From the NCBI GenBank assembly GCA_963969495.1, contig OZ018323.1, forward strand, positions 77,601,583 through 77,665,582: a DNA stretch of 64,000 nucleotides, given 5' to 3'. The stretch is from Ceratothoa steindachneri. Lineage: Eukaryota; Arthropoda; Malacostraca; Isopoda; Cymothoidae. The translations under genes were made by a program, and so were the position numbers. The notes beneath the pieces were generated by a model, which was given only the letters and a program-made list of their open reading frames with translations, was not told the origin of the DNA and searched no databases. This document shows, piece by piece, positions 52,410-63,717 of the stretch (its first letter is position 1; every line of letters starts with the position of its first letter).

Positions 52410-53470
52410 CATCCTTCGAAAAAATCAAGAGTCAGTCTAAATTACGTACAGGAAGAAGAGAGGAACGAACGGGCAGAGCGAAGGGAAGAGGAACTAAGAA
52501 AAATGGAGATGGAGAAGAACAAAATGGAAATGGAAGAACGTGAACAAATTAGGCAGCATGAGATGGAAATGAGCCGAAATCAAATGGATTTTCAGTCCAT
52601 TGGTTCCCGGGCTGAAATTCCCCAAACTCCTTCAGTCAAACTTCCCGCTTTTAATGATGGAGTGGACTTTGGGTCATTTTTGACCCATTTTGAGAGAATC
52701 TTTCAGATCAATAGATGGGATCTCGAAAATGATGGCGTCGCTCGCTTACTCCCCCTCCTAAACGCCCAGTTGAAGGATATCTTCGTATCCCTTCCCCCAC
52801 GAGCAACTTTGGACTATTCCACGTTAAATTCCGAATTGTTAGACGCTGTTCATATGAATTGCGAATTCTACTGCTCCCGATTCAGCCAGGAAAGGATCCG
52901 CCCTGGTAAAACATTTCGTCAACACGGGTACATTCTCCAAAGACACCTTCATTGTTGGCATTGATGCGTGCAAGATTTCCCATGTCTACTAGACCCTTCT
53001 GGACTTCTTCCTTAGAGATCAGCTTTTAGCTGCCGTGGCTCCCGAAATTCGCGCCTTCATTAAAGATAAACGTTGTGCCACTTTCAAGGAGTCCTTGGAA
53101 GAGGCCGATGTCTACGCGGGTAGTCGCAATTTATACCCTAAGGATGTTAAAAAGGCTCCCCAATCGCCCCCAAAACTAAATTTTATGGTGCTAAGGCCTC
53201 TCCTAAATTGGTTCCAAGATTTACCAAAGTTTCTAGTCCCTCGAAGATGAGAAAATTCCATCCATCTGAACACCGAGACGTTAAGCCCCTCGTTTCTTCT
53301 CCCCCGGTTGTGCCGTACCAAAAGAACCCGATCATCTGCTACACTTGCGGAGTTCCCGGCCATTACCGCACGAACTGTCCTCAAAACTCCCGATTCGCAA
53401 ACTCTCAGTCCCACCAAGTGCACCAAATCTCGGCCACCCCTGCTCCTCCTCCGTCGCCTTAGGAGACCCC
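52410..53470 (+). pseudogene. Gag of the LTR element, frameshifted
   Basis: Gag forms the particle and binds RNA. The first frame to 52,964 has a Glu/Met-rich coiled coil (EMEKNKMEMEEREQIRQHEM), then TPSVKLPAFNDGVDFGSFLT and HFERIFQINRW, a capsid-type start usual in Ty3/Gypsy elements. A frameshift near 52,910 moves the rest to 53,035-53,250 (APEIRAFIKDKRCATFKESL). A further shift leads to the zinc knuckle CYTCGVPGHYRTNC (CX2CX4HX4C) at about 53,337-53,378. It cannot be translated as one chain. Confidence 0.8.
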
Positions 53471-53529
53471 CGATCTTCCCTCGCCCTCCAAAGTTCCGGA
53501 CCATCAGGCAAACTTACTCTTTAATGAGA

Positions 53530-54115
53530 ACAACCCTGGTGGATGGAAATTCGAGAACGAAACCGTGAACGCTTGCCGAGTTTCCATCCTCCTCCGTGAC
53601 ACAGGGTGCACCTGCATGTAGTGTCTGAGGACCTACTCCCCCTGTTGGCCCTGACCACAAGAAATTTGCGGTAGTCCACGACTACCTGGGCCGGGCCAGT
53701 CGTTTCCCAGTAACTCGTTGTCACATCGAGTGTAACTATATGTCCGGTTGGGCCGAAGTTTTGATCGGTCAGAGCGCCGTAATCCACGACCATCCCGTGG
53801 CCCAGCCCGTGATTACCCGTACACATGCAGCCCTGGAATCCCATGCATCCGTTGCACTGGAAACCCTATCGACCTGGAGTTCCAAGCCCTCCGGACCGAC
53901 AAGTTTGCCCGCGCCCAGAAGGAGTGCGCAACTCTCCTCCCCTTTGAGAGAAATCTAAAACCCTCGAGCGTGAGTCCACCCGACGTAACAAACGAGTGTC
54001 GTATCTCGTGAAGAAGGACTTATTGTATCGTGCCTGCTCGGAAGTCACAGACCAAGAAACACATGTCTTGTGTGTTCCCCGTGAATACGTCCTACAAGTA
54101 TTGAAGCTCTCCCAT
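53530..54115 (+). pseudogene. Protease start and integrase-like zinc segment of the LTR element
   Basis: About 53,575-53,615 reads CRVSILLRDTGCTC, the retroviral-type aspartic protease box (DTG), followed by a stop. The next stretch (53,685-53,800) resembles the protease tail: ARCHIECDY-type VTRCHIECNYMSGWAEVLI. About 53,990-54,115 reads KRVSYLVKKDLLYRACSEVT and VPREYVLQVLKLSHDS, the segment leading into an HHCC-type domain. Its end is cut where it joins the 3' LTR at CAGCACGG. RT is missing. Confidence 0.65.
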
Positions 54116-55095
54116 GACAGCACGGAAGTGACGTCCAGGCGTTAAGGAAAATTTTAGAATTTGTTTAGGCTTAAATTGGTAAACCTCCTCGCCCCCATCC
54201 ACAAGCGGTAGCCTCGAACCGCGTCCACCACGGACCACCTTTTCGCGGGTTAGAATCGCCTGGGCGTGAAGGTTCGAGGCCATTCGAGAGTAGCGCTGGA
54301 CAAACACTCCATGTTTCCCTCACCTCTGCGAGGGGAGCCTCGGATATATAGGGCTCGTCTTCCAGGTGGGAGATACAGAGTTGAGGAGTCCCGCCAGGAT
54401 CCAAGAAGCATTTCCCCTAGTTCTAAGTCAGGTGCTCGGCTGAACTTTTCGTGTCGTTGGAATTAGCCCAGCCAGTGAGGTATTTTCATTTGACGATTGC
54501 CACCGAGCGATTTTTCCGACTCCACTCATCAACTCTTGTAGAAGCCCTCCTCGTTCCCTCCTCGTCTTCGGGTGGCCGAAATACTCTCCCCTGAACCGGA
54601 CGTTACCGCCCCTCCCCCCCTTGGAGAATCGTCATCACGTCAACTTCCCGCTCAGAAGGTTCGAGTGCCCTCGCCCTCACGTTTATTGCCTGCAGAAGAC
54701 ATCCGTGAAACCTTACTCTGACGTCTCACCCGGAATCCTCCGTAAGCCAACCCCTCCCCCCCTTCATTCAGCAACCCATTTGAGTTAATCATCCCCATTG
54801 GAATAGTCTCCTTCTGTAACGCCTTAATTTCTAGCTTCAGAGTCTGATGCATAACTCTGCAATTCCTCCCCCCCCCCACACTCATTTACCAATATAATTT
54901 TGCCCATTGATTCTTTTATTTTATGTAAATAAAATTATATTTTTGTACATGCTTCTTTAAATAACTTTGAGCTGTGCCATTTACCTGACCTCGTTTTGCA
55001 CTCTATTGTGGCTGCTCTGCGCGTCGAAACTCGTGGCGTTCCCTTCCCCATAGATATTATATGGTATTAATAAAATATAATGTCACACCACGACA
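54116..55095 (+). repeat. 3' LTR (left end deleted)
   Basis: Matches 50,835-51,878 with small deletions (about 16 bp near 54,437 and about 40 bp near 55,035). The first 30 bp of the LTR are absent, and the join to coding sequence falls at the shared bases CAGCACGG. Ends ACCACGACA. Confidence 0.85.
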
Positions 55096-55559
55096 ATGGT
55101 GTTAATAGAAGGCAAGAGTGGGATTGCTTATGGGGATCAGCTTCCAAGCGCGACCTCGCTTTTGGAGCCCCTCTCGGGTAGCTCCACCTCTGAAAAGGTT
55201 CCCCCCCCCCCTCGTGATTTCTCATGGGTCCCTCCAACTCTCTTCTACAAAGGAGGAGGCTTACTCCTCTCCTAGGGCCAAGGGGTACGGTGTATTTCCC
55301 CCCACCCTCTTTTCTGGTGCCTTCGAGTGCCCTTTATTTCTCTCCCTACCAGCGGCAGTCCCTCCCTTACTATTACATAGGACTGCGAAGAGAGCAGTCA
55401 GGCGGCCCAAAATTGGCAGGTTCTGTTGTTAGCGGCTCGATAGGGCCAACTCCCTTTTAGGGAGGCGGGGGATATCAGGAAGCCCAGGTCCTCGCCCCGT
55501 ACAGTCCAGCATCAGCAGTTTACATGGGGTCCTTGTGCCTGCCCCCTCTCTTCCTCAGT

Positions 55560-57520
55560 GAATGTCGGTTCACCGGCCAGAACGGTAAAAAAAGTACCTC
55601 GAATTGTTACAGGATGCCTGGGAGATAAACATGGTTCCGGGGGTGACCCAGCCCCAGATGGCAGGTCCTTCCATGTGGTCGATCCTGGGTTCGGTGCCAA
55701 ACGCCAAACTTGTATCCGCCCCTGTGAAAGCTTCTCCTCAGACAGATTGGGCCCCCCAAGGACTTATAAGGAGAGGAGTGAGCTCCTCCTCCGGCTGGTG
55801 CCCTTTTAAAGCCCAGACATTCTCCATTTCAGAGAAGGATCTTGCTGAGGCCAGTTTATCAGGCGTAGGGTCTCCTTCCGGCGCTAGAAAGAAGCGAGTT
55901 CATTCCCCACCCGCCTCTCCTAAAATGAAAAGAAGTAAGAGAAAGACAAAGATGACTAAAGATTCCTCTCCCTCCGGGGTAGTTACGGGGATCGAATGGT
56001 CCGCTGCCTTTTCGGCAAGCAATCATGACAAGATCTGTACGTTCGGCCCCGAGGCGTCCTCGGGTGGGGGGCCAAGACTAAGACCAAAGTCACAAGTGCG
56101 CTTAGAGAAGGCTTGATTACTTCTGGACACCCAAATGAAAGACTACGTAGCGTTTTTGAGCCCGCTGGCTTCAAACGCTTTCTGTTTATTCGCTCCACTG
56201 AAGGTAGCATGTTGGCCAAAGGCAACATGATCCATCAGATTAAAGCATTAGCTAGGTTTATTGGTGGAGAGCCGACGGTGACCCTTTTCTTGGACGGAAT
56301 CATTCTAGCGAAAATGTCCGATCCCTCCAAGGTGGCCATAATTTAACATAAGAACATAAGAAAAGAAGGAGACTGCAAAAGACCATTCATGGCCTACACA
56401 TGGCAGCTCGGATACCTAATGGCTCACCGGTGAGTGTGACGCCCTACTCTACCATGAACTTCGTGAAAGGAGTGGTTTACGTAAGGGAATTCGTAAACTA
56501 CCCCATAGATAAAAATCACCTTAGAGCTAGCCGACCATGGAGAGTTGAAAGTGGAACGTGTGATGAGAAAACAGGGAGGGGCTACGAGACTCACTCCTAC
56601 ACTCTTCCTTACATTCGATAATGACAGGCTCCCAGAGTCGGTGCGTGCCGGTTAGTATTGCTACCACGTGAAAGCATTCGTGCCACTGCTGTGGAGGTGA
56701 TTCTACTGGCACCGCGTTGGTCATATGAATCGCTCATGTAGACGTGCAAATTCGGGTTTACCCGAAGTTTGTGTAAGTTACTCCAAGGCCGTACACGATA
56801 AGTCCTTATCGTTTATGGCCAAGTGTGTTAATTGCGGAGAGATGCAGCCCGCTTCTACGAAGAAATGTGGTGAACGGTCTCCTGGAGAAGGAAATCCTGG
56901 CCGTTCAGGCTACAGATATTCTTTCACTTCGAGAGGATAAGGACTTGGTCCTGGCACGCCGGGGGTTGCCTGGGACGTCTTCTGCCTGAATTTAAAAAAA
57001 AAACCACCCTTTGCTCCTGACCCCTCCAACCGGAAGAGTATGGTCATTTCCGGGCCCATTTGGAACCCTTTTGCAGGTTCTAGTCACACTGGGCGCTTCC
57101 CTGGTAGAGTTGACGGCTCAAAGGGTTCAAAACTAGCCTCGTAAGGCGAAATGGCCACGTGCCTACATCTACTCGTTAGACTCACAGGAGCTAACACCCC
57201 TGAAGGTGGTCGTGAGGCAGTCTTCCGGAGTTCCTAAAGATGTCCCTTGGAAGAATGACATCACCAATTGAGCTTCGCCTCCTACACCCTCACCCAAAGT
57301 TGGATTGGGTGGCTCGGATACGGTGGTTTCCTTCAAAGGAGGAATCCCTGCCTCTGAAACCACCCCGCCCGCAGAAGGTTTCGAGGCGGAGAGAGAATAA
57401 TACTCGCATAGTGAGCCAAACCACTATGCGATTGCGTATTCAGCGCCTTGCGCCTTATTCGACCAACAGCGCCCTGAGTTGAGCCTTCAGGACGCGTATA
57501 GTCATTCCCCGTATTTCTTG
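55560..57520 (+). pseudogene. I-like ORF1 (copy C)
   Basis: The frame 55,604-56,116 contains the Ser/Lys-rich N-terminal part. The frame 56,113-56,346 reads FEPAGFKRFLFIRSTEGSML, AKGNMIHQIKALARFIGGEP and TVTLFLDGIILAKMSDPSKV, the best-preserved mid domain of the family. After a 60-bp foreign insertion (56,345-56,412), the domain resumes with TPYSTMNFVKGVVYVREFVN. The zinc region at 56,640-56,880 has HVGHMNRSCRRANSGLPEVC-like and CVNCGEMQPASTKKC, with the first knuckle damaged. The C-terminal part is in several frames. Confidence 0.72.
56345..56412 (+). mobile_element. Short CR1/L2-type terminal fragment inside ORF1
   Basis: Contains AACATAAGAACATAAGAAAA then a TGCAAAAGACCATTCATGGCCTACACA-type stretch. 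It interrupts the ORF1 homology between VAI and the AARIPNGSPVSVTPYS segment. I remember near-identical sequence as a very common repeat in decapod genomes, which supports the host guess. Confidence 0.5.
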
Positions 57521-57539
57521 TAAGCAAGGCCTGGGAGCA

Positions 57540-58560
57540 TATTCCTTCAAGGGAATTGTCACGGACTCCAGACCATCTGGGAGGAGCTGTTAGCTATCTT
57601 TTTGCAGAAGACCATGCTGGTTGCTTGCTACCTGCCCACCCGCTGGGGGTATCATATTTTTCCGAACCCACCACCATAGGATGGGTGCCGAGCATGCGCG
57701 ATTTACAACCAGCATGTAGTGTCCGTTCTTCTCTTTGCTTCAAATACTTCCTTTCAGGCAGTAGCAGTGCAGCTGCTCATACATAGGAGGTATACAATTA
57801 TTTCTGCGTACATTCCACCGTCAGCCGACTTCGACGCGGGGGACTTCTGCCGTATCGTAGCATGTAGAGCAAGGCCTTTTATATTGCTGGGTGATTTGAC
57901 CGGTACACATCCATTCTGGGAAAACTACTCGTTCAAACCCAGGGGTCAGCCTCTTGCAGACCTTATCGACGAACTAGAGATAGGTGTTCTAAATGTGGAT
58001 GAGTTCACGCATCACGGCACGAGAATCGCTTCATTTTCCTGACTTGATCTAACTTGTGTTCTTCGGATGCACAGCCTGTCTTTAAGTAAGATGTAGTCGA
58101 TGACCACCTCCATGGTAGTGATTACTTTCTTATTCAGATATAATTTTCTGTACCGTTGCGACCTGATAGACCCCGCCTTCCTCCGGTGGTGCTTGGCACG
58201 AGCGCGGTGGTCCGCATTTCAAAAAATGATTGATTCAACTGTGCTATTCGAGGAGCTTAGGTCGGTTGATGAGCCCGTTGAGTTCTTCTTCAGTAACCTC
58301 ATCGCCGTGGCCTTAGTTTCTATTCCTAAACTTTTGATCGTTTTGCACGCTGACCGCTTTCGTGACGGTCAGACGATTGTAGGATGGCCCTTAAACAGGA
58401 GAGTTATGCCTTCATGTGCTATAAGCGCTGCCCGAGCGATTTCACTGTCGGTGAATTTCGTCGAATTAAAGCGAAGTTCTGGTATGTTTCGAAGCGCGCC
58501 CGCCGCTCTTCCTGGTGAGCCTACGTATCTTTATTTAAATGGAAGACTCCTCTAGTAGAG
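57540..58560 (+). pseudogene. I-like ORF2 endonuclease (copy C)
   Basis: 57,719-58,042 reads ASNTSFQAVAVQLLIHRRYT, IISAYIPPSADFDAGDF, PFILLGDLTGTHPFWENYSF and VDEFTHHGTRIASFS, an AP-type endonuclease with the GDLTGTHP box (GDFNAHHP in intact relatives). Its upstream part, with the QWNC and QETQLG motifs of copy D, is degraded here. 58,100-58,555 continues the linker to RT (DDHHGSDHF region, SVNFVELKRSSGMFRSAPAA). Stops occur after 58,042. Confidence 0.7.
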
Positions 58561-59900
58561 GTGTGAAAGCGAGTCAAAAGGATTAGGGGCAAGTTCTCGC
58601 AGGACACATTCCCGTTCTCCACGAGAATGTGACCCCAATCTCGGACTCCGCATTCGTGGCGTAATCCATTGCGACCGCTTTCACTGCATTATCGATACTG
58701 CTCCGCCAGCATTCAATGCACGTCGTGATGTCAAGGAAGGCCACCGACTGGACTTCCTTTACAGAGGCGGAAAACCCATCAACGACTGGTTTACATTAAG
58801 TGAATTGCGTTCCGCTCACTCTACCCAGGCCGGTTCCTGTCCAATATCTCTAATCTAGAGCATGTGTAGTTGATAAAGAAATTTGTAAATGTTAGATTTG
58901 CGTTTTACTGGACAGCGAAGGCCAGCTGTGTTCTGCACAGTTCGGCTTCCGCAGGTTCTACTCAACGCCGGATGCTTTAATCCGCGAGGAAAATGCCGTC
59001 TGACGCCTTCCTTCGTAGACAGCACTATTCCACGGTGTTTTTTGATCTGGAGAAGGCTTATGATTACACATGGCGATACGATATCAAGAAGACTCTTCAC
59101 ACGATAGGGTGATGAGATGCCTCCCAATCTTTATTTCTGAGTTTTGGGGGGGGTCTCTTTGGCCCAAAGGAGGTGGAAGAGGTTGTCCCGCAGGATAGTG
59201 TCCTCATTGCCACACTCTTTGTCTGAGTGACAACAGTATCACCTTGGTGCTGCTGGAAGATGTTTTCCCCACGCTGTAGGTTGACACTTTTTGGTCTCTT
59301 TTGGTGCGGCACAGATGCCAACTCTGGAGCGTGGACTTCATCATGCATTGAAACGCATCTCTCACTATTCCAAAGCGCACAGGTTTCGGTTTTCCTTGGC
59401 CATGGCTAAGGTGGTGCACTTGTGCAGCTATCCACGGCTCCACCCAACCTAGGCTTGTACCTAAACGGGGTTCGACTGGAGGTGGTGGATTCGCACCGTT
59501 TCCATGGTCTTATTTTCGACCGACGCCTCAAAGGGGAGGCTCATATACGAAGGCTTAGGGGCTCTGGTACCCGCGCCATAGACATTCTTTATTCTGGGAC
59601 GTTCGTTAGAAGCTTGACTATGGATATGAGTTTTATTCATCAGGGGTCGACCATGTATTACGGATGGTGGACTCGATCTACCATACCTGCCTGTGCCTGG
59701 CGACTAGTGCCTTCAGCACGTACCCAATGGAGAGCTTACTTCTCGATGGTGGGGAGATATCACTCGTCCTATGCCGTGCACAGTGCATTACGCTCCTGTA
59801 AACGCAAGCCAGACGCTTCCCTCATTCTCTCAACATTTAAGTTGAGTGAATTGCCTTCCGCTCACACTTCATGTGCGGAAACTGCCTCTGGTTAGGACGA
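58560..59900 (+). pseudogene. I-like ORF2 reverse transcriptase (copy C)
   Basis: Same layout as copy E. RT N-terminal residues at 58,770-59,030. FFDLEKAYDYTWRYDIKKTL at about 59,038-59,098. A damaged turn motif (EEVVPQDSV) lies at 59,170-59,205 and a weak VDTFWSLL-type active-site region near 59,275. The thumb LYLNGVRLEVVDSHRFHGLI, FDRRLKGEAHIRRL is at 59,455-59,560. The active-site YVDD is lost. Confidence 0.7.
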
Positions 59901-60144
59901 TTTCGGTTTGCCATGTTTCGACACCTAGGTGAAGAGGATTGGCCTTTCTGTTAGATTTTTAAACAGGATCTGAAAAAAGAGTATCCTCCCGGACTCCTAG
60001 CGAATTGCGACTGAGCTCGCTTTTCATAAACCGGGGAAAAAGCACTCTATCTCGCCAGTCTTCATAAGGGTTACGGCGATTTGCTTTCCCGTCCTCCGTG
60101 CTGAGTGAACTCAGCACCCTATCCAGCAATAGCTTAGCCTCACT

Positions 60145-61020
60145 ACTGTCCTGGGACCACTACTATTCATCATCTACATCAACGACATGGACGGTGACAT
60201 GGTTGCCAAGATTTCCGAATTTATCGACGATACCAAGCTTGGTATGAATGTTGCAAAGGATGGAAATACTGCAAGCCTGCAGGAAGATCTTCAGAAGATT
60301 GGAGAGTGGTCGGATACGTGACAAATGCCTTTCAACGTAAACAAATGCAAAGTGATGCATATCGGCCATCGAAATCCTCAATCACCCTGTATCCTTAAGG
60401 GCACTGCTCTTGAATCGAGTGACACTGAGAAGGACTTGGGTGTAACTATCACGAGTGACCTCAAGTTCTCAAAACAGTGTATTGAGGTGGAGAAGAAAGC
60501 CCAAAGAATGTTAGGGTATATAAAGCGACAGTTTGGATATCGGAACAAATAGATAGTACTGTGTCTGTACAACTCCCTCGTCCGACCGCACCTGGAGTAT
60601 GCCGTACAATTTTGGAGTCCTTCATTCCGAAAAGACATCGCGAGATTAGAACGCTTGCAAGCCAGGGCAACCAAACTGATTCCCTCTATCCAACATAAAA
60701 GTTATGAGGATAGATTAAGGGAATTAGATATGTTCTCGCTGGAGACCCGGAGACTACGTGGTCAGCTTATCGAAGTATATAAAATACTTCGATGCTTCGA
60801 CAGACTGTACTACGGGGATATTTTCCAGCTCAGCGAGGGGAAAACAAGAAATCACGGCTTTAAACTTGAACTGAAGCGATACCACCGTGATCTGTGTGGG
60901 AAATTCTTCACTTACAGTATCTGCGGTAGTTGGAACGCACTTCCGACGGAAGTTGTCAACAGTGAATCTGTTGACCAGTTCAAGTTAAGACTAGATAAAG
61001 TCTTGCGAAATCACCGTTAA
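60145..61020 (+). pseudogene. CR1/L2-type reverse transcriptase, 3' part, two nonsense codons
   Basis: One frame of about 290 codons reads LGPLLFIIYINDMDGDMVAK, FIDDTKLG (active-site box; usually F-ADDTK), EDLQKIGEWSDT, QMPFNVNKCKVMHIGHRN, EKDLGVTITSDLKFSKQC, LYNSLVRPHLEYAVQFWSPS, LERLQARATKLIPSIQHKSY, ETRRLRGQLIEVYKILRC, SICGSWNALPTEVVNSESVD and ends LDKVLRNHR-stop. TGA at 60,319-60,321 replaces the expected Trp, and TAG stands at 60,549-60,551. It is otherwise well preserved and more recent than the I-like copy it interrupts. Confidence 0.85.
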
Positions 61021-61137
61021 GATCCTCGTGAGTGATCTTCGAGGTTGCCAACGGACACCTTCGAAGATTGTGCCTAAAGTACCCTCCTTGTATGGACCGT
61101 AAGGTCTTCTAGGGTACTTATTTTCCTTGTAGCTCCT
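61021..61137 (+). other. 3' UTR of the CR1/L2-type copy, ending in a short repeat
   Basis: Noncoding. A CTTGTAGCTC direct repeat (61,125 and 61,135 area) marks the likely 3' end, as CR1/L2 elements often end in short tandem repeats. Confidence 0.5.
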
Positions 61138-61756
61138 TGTAGCTCTGGTCGGCCTCTAATTTAACAGGGTAGACGCCGACCAGCTTCATCGCACCCATCC
61201 ATCCCGGATCGGGGCTGAGGGGGGAGGGGACAACGCCTTCCTCACCCCTGAGATCCGGTTTAAGGTGTTGGGTTTTAACAACCTGCTTCCTTCCCCCCCA
61301 CACTTTCCTCATGTCTCCTTCCTTTCTCCTTTCAATCTCTATCCACTTTACGCCGCACATAAGGTGGAACCACCATGCCGATGGGCTGTCAGGTAACTAG
61401 GAGGAAGGAATGGCTTTAAATGGCGGCAGCCGGTTCTGCCGGCCCCGTGTTCACCCCTCGCAGAGCGGGCTACTGCGTGTTGTGATGAGCGTTTGCGTCC
61501 CGTTCTATAAAAAGGGTCACCATACCAATGACGAATTAAAAAAAAACTAATAATACTCCCTCTCTACCTTCCCCTCGACCATCGTCGGAGCCGTCCTCAG
61601 GTAGCTCCCCCTAAAAAATGGAGGTCCCTCAACCCCTGTGCTGTCATATGGGACCCTCCAAACCTCTTTGACTGGAGAGGAGGTTTACTCTGCTCCTTTG
61701 CATACGGATTCAGGGGAGTTCCCTCACCCCCTACTTTTCCAGCGGTAGTTACCCCT

Positions 61757-63706
61757 TTGCTTTCCAAGGGGACTGCCAAGAAAGAGGGCAGGCGACCTAT
61801 AAAGGACCACTCCTCCCGGTGGGAGCGGCTCGATAAGGCCAACCCACGTAGGGGGACGACGAATGACAGGGGCCGTCGGCCCGTGCCCTCCAAAGTCATG
61901 TTAATGCGCATAGCGAAGTTACAGGAGTCACAGTACGTGCCCCCCTCTCTTTTTCAACGAATGCCGGTTCGCCGACCGAGAATACGACAAACGATACCTC
62001 GAAAGAGACCTGTGATGTCTTAGGTGGGGATAGCCACATGGAGGCCCGCCCCTAGGATTGACATAGTCCGTGAGGTGACCCCGCCCTAGACGGCATGATC
62101 TTCCATGGGGTCGAACCCGGCCTCGGTGCCAAGCACAGAAACCGTTTCCGCAACTATGCAAGCTCCTCCTGAGACGGTTCGGGTCCTCGGGTCCTCCCAA
62201 GGAAAGGAGGGATCCCCTCATGGCTGGTGACCCCGTTGCCAGCCAAGACCTTCTCCATTTCAAAGAAGGATCTTGCTGAGGCCGGTCCATCTGGCCTAGA
62301 GTCTCCTGCTGGCGGAGGAAAGAAACGGGTTCACTCCCCGCCCTTCCCTCATAAAAAGAAACAAAATATAACAAAAACGAAAAAAACTCCGGACTCATCT
62401 CCTTCCACGGAAGACACTGGGCGGACGGGGCCACTGCCGTCCCGGTATACGACCAAGCCAAGATCGGCACGTCCGGCCCCGGTGCCCTCTTGGGTGGGGA
62501 GTCTCTGACAAAGACTAAAAGTGCGAAGAGTGGTTCCTCGATTACGTCAGGGCCCCTCATTTAGAGGTTACCTGGAGTTTTCGAGCCCGCTGGCTTCAAA
62601 CGTTTCCTTGTTATTCGCTCCACTGATGGAAGCATGTTGGATAAGAGCAAAATGATCCATTAGAGGAAACCTCTAGCTAGCGTGAGTGAAGAAACCCGAA
62701 AGTGACCCGTTTCTCAGAAAGGAGCCTTCTTGCGAATAAGTCGAATCCCTCAGAGGCGGTCATGATTAGGGCCCTTCGAGCATATGATGGCACACCTGAG
62801 AGTGTGACGCCGCACTCCACCATGAACTTCGTGAAAGGAGTAATTTATGTGAGGGAACTCGTGAACTACTCGATAGATGACATCACAACATTGCTTACCA
62901 CATTGATCATAGATCACCATTGGTACCACATAGATCACCCCATTGCTTCTTCGAAGCAATGAGGTGCGTATCTCCTTGAAAAGATCCTGGGCCTGAACGG
63001 CACAGGATCGCCTCTCATTTCGCGAAGCTAAGGACTTGGTCCTAGCGTACCCAGCTCTGCCTAGGATGTTTAATTCCTCAACGTTAAGAAAGACACACTC
63101 TGCTCCTGGCCCATCTAGGCCTACGAGAACGGTCGTTTCCGCGGCCATGCGGAACAGTTCTGCGGGTTTTACCCACTCCGGACGCTCCCTGTTAGAGCTG
63201 GCGGCATACAGGGTTTCAATCCCAGCCCCGGCTAAAACCAGCTTTACCCCCCTCTTTCTCTCAGCGTGACCGTTTCCCATAAGGCGAAACGGCAGCGTGC
63301 CTCCACCGAATCGTTAGACTCACAGGAGGCAACACCCCAGAAGATGGTCGTGAGGCAATCTTCCGAGGTTTCTAAAGCTGTCTCCCGAAAAGAGGACAGC
63401 GTTAAAGGAGCTTCTGGTCGTACGCCTAAACCTAGACTTAGGCTGGGTGACTCTAATGCGGTGGATCCTCCAAAGGAGGGACCCCCTGCTCCAAAGCCGC
63501 CCTGTTAGCCTAAAGTTTCGAGGCAGAGGGAGACAAAAACTCGCATAGCGAGCCCAACCTCTCCCGATAAGTCTTCGAAGTCAAAAGCGCCTTCAGCGCA
63601 TTGCCCAACCAACAGCACCCGGAGTTCTGCCTCAGCGAAGCGTACCGCCATTCCAGTGAGGGTCTTCTCTTCGAAGACGCCCCCTCCCCTATCTCTTGCG
63701 AGCTAG
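61757..63706 (+). pseudogene. I-like ORF1 (copy D), knuckles deleted
   Basis: Frames in order: 61,757-62,023 (basic N-terminus, RPVPSKVMLMRIAKLQESQY), 62,227-62,508 (FSISKKDLAEAGPSGLESPA, Ser/Lys-rich), 62,580-62,870 (SPLASNVSLLFAPLMEACWI shadow; true frame FEPAGFKRFLVIRSTDGSML), 62,702-62,880 (PSEAVMIRALRAYDGTPESV), then the tail (63,266-63,508; RQRASTESLDSQEATPQKMV) and a stop TAG at 63,704-63,706. At least three frameshifts are present. The same tail is seen in copies A and B. Confidence 0.7.
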
Positions 63707-63717
63707 GCCTGGATGCC

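Larger units (their letters stand above)
50804..55095 (+). mobile_element. Ty3/Gypsy-type LTR retrotransposon, internally deleted
   Basis: 5' LTR 50,804-51,878, internal part 51,879-54,115, 3' LTR remnant 54,116-55,095. The flanking direct repeat is ACGGT (50,799-50,803) against ATGGT (55,096-55,100). The internal part keeps gag (coiled coil, capsid-like, CCHC), an aspartic protease start and the zinc-binding segment of an integrase-like region. No RT, RNase H or integrase catalytic core is recognisable. The LTRs are almost identical over their central 230 bp, so the insertion is much younger than the host I-like copy. Confidence 0.85.
55101..60140 (+). mobile_element. I-like element, ORF1 to RT (copy C, after the LTR insertion)
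   Basis: Resumes the 5' UTR at 55,101. It then has ORF1 (55,560-57,520), ORF2 endonuclease (57,540-58,560) and RT (58,560-59,900). A second, out-of-order RT N-terminal piece follows (59,990-60,140, matching window positions 1-60). RNase H is missing. There are many frameshifts. With 49,060-50,803 this is the longest I-like copy in the window. Confidence 0.75.
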
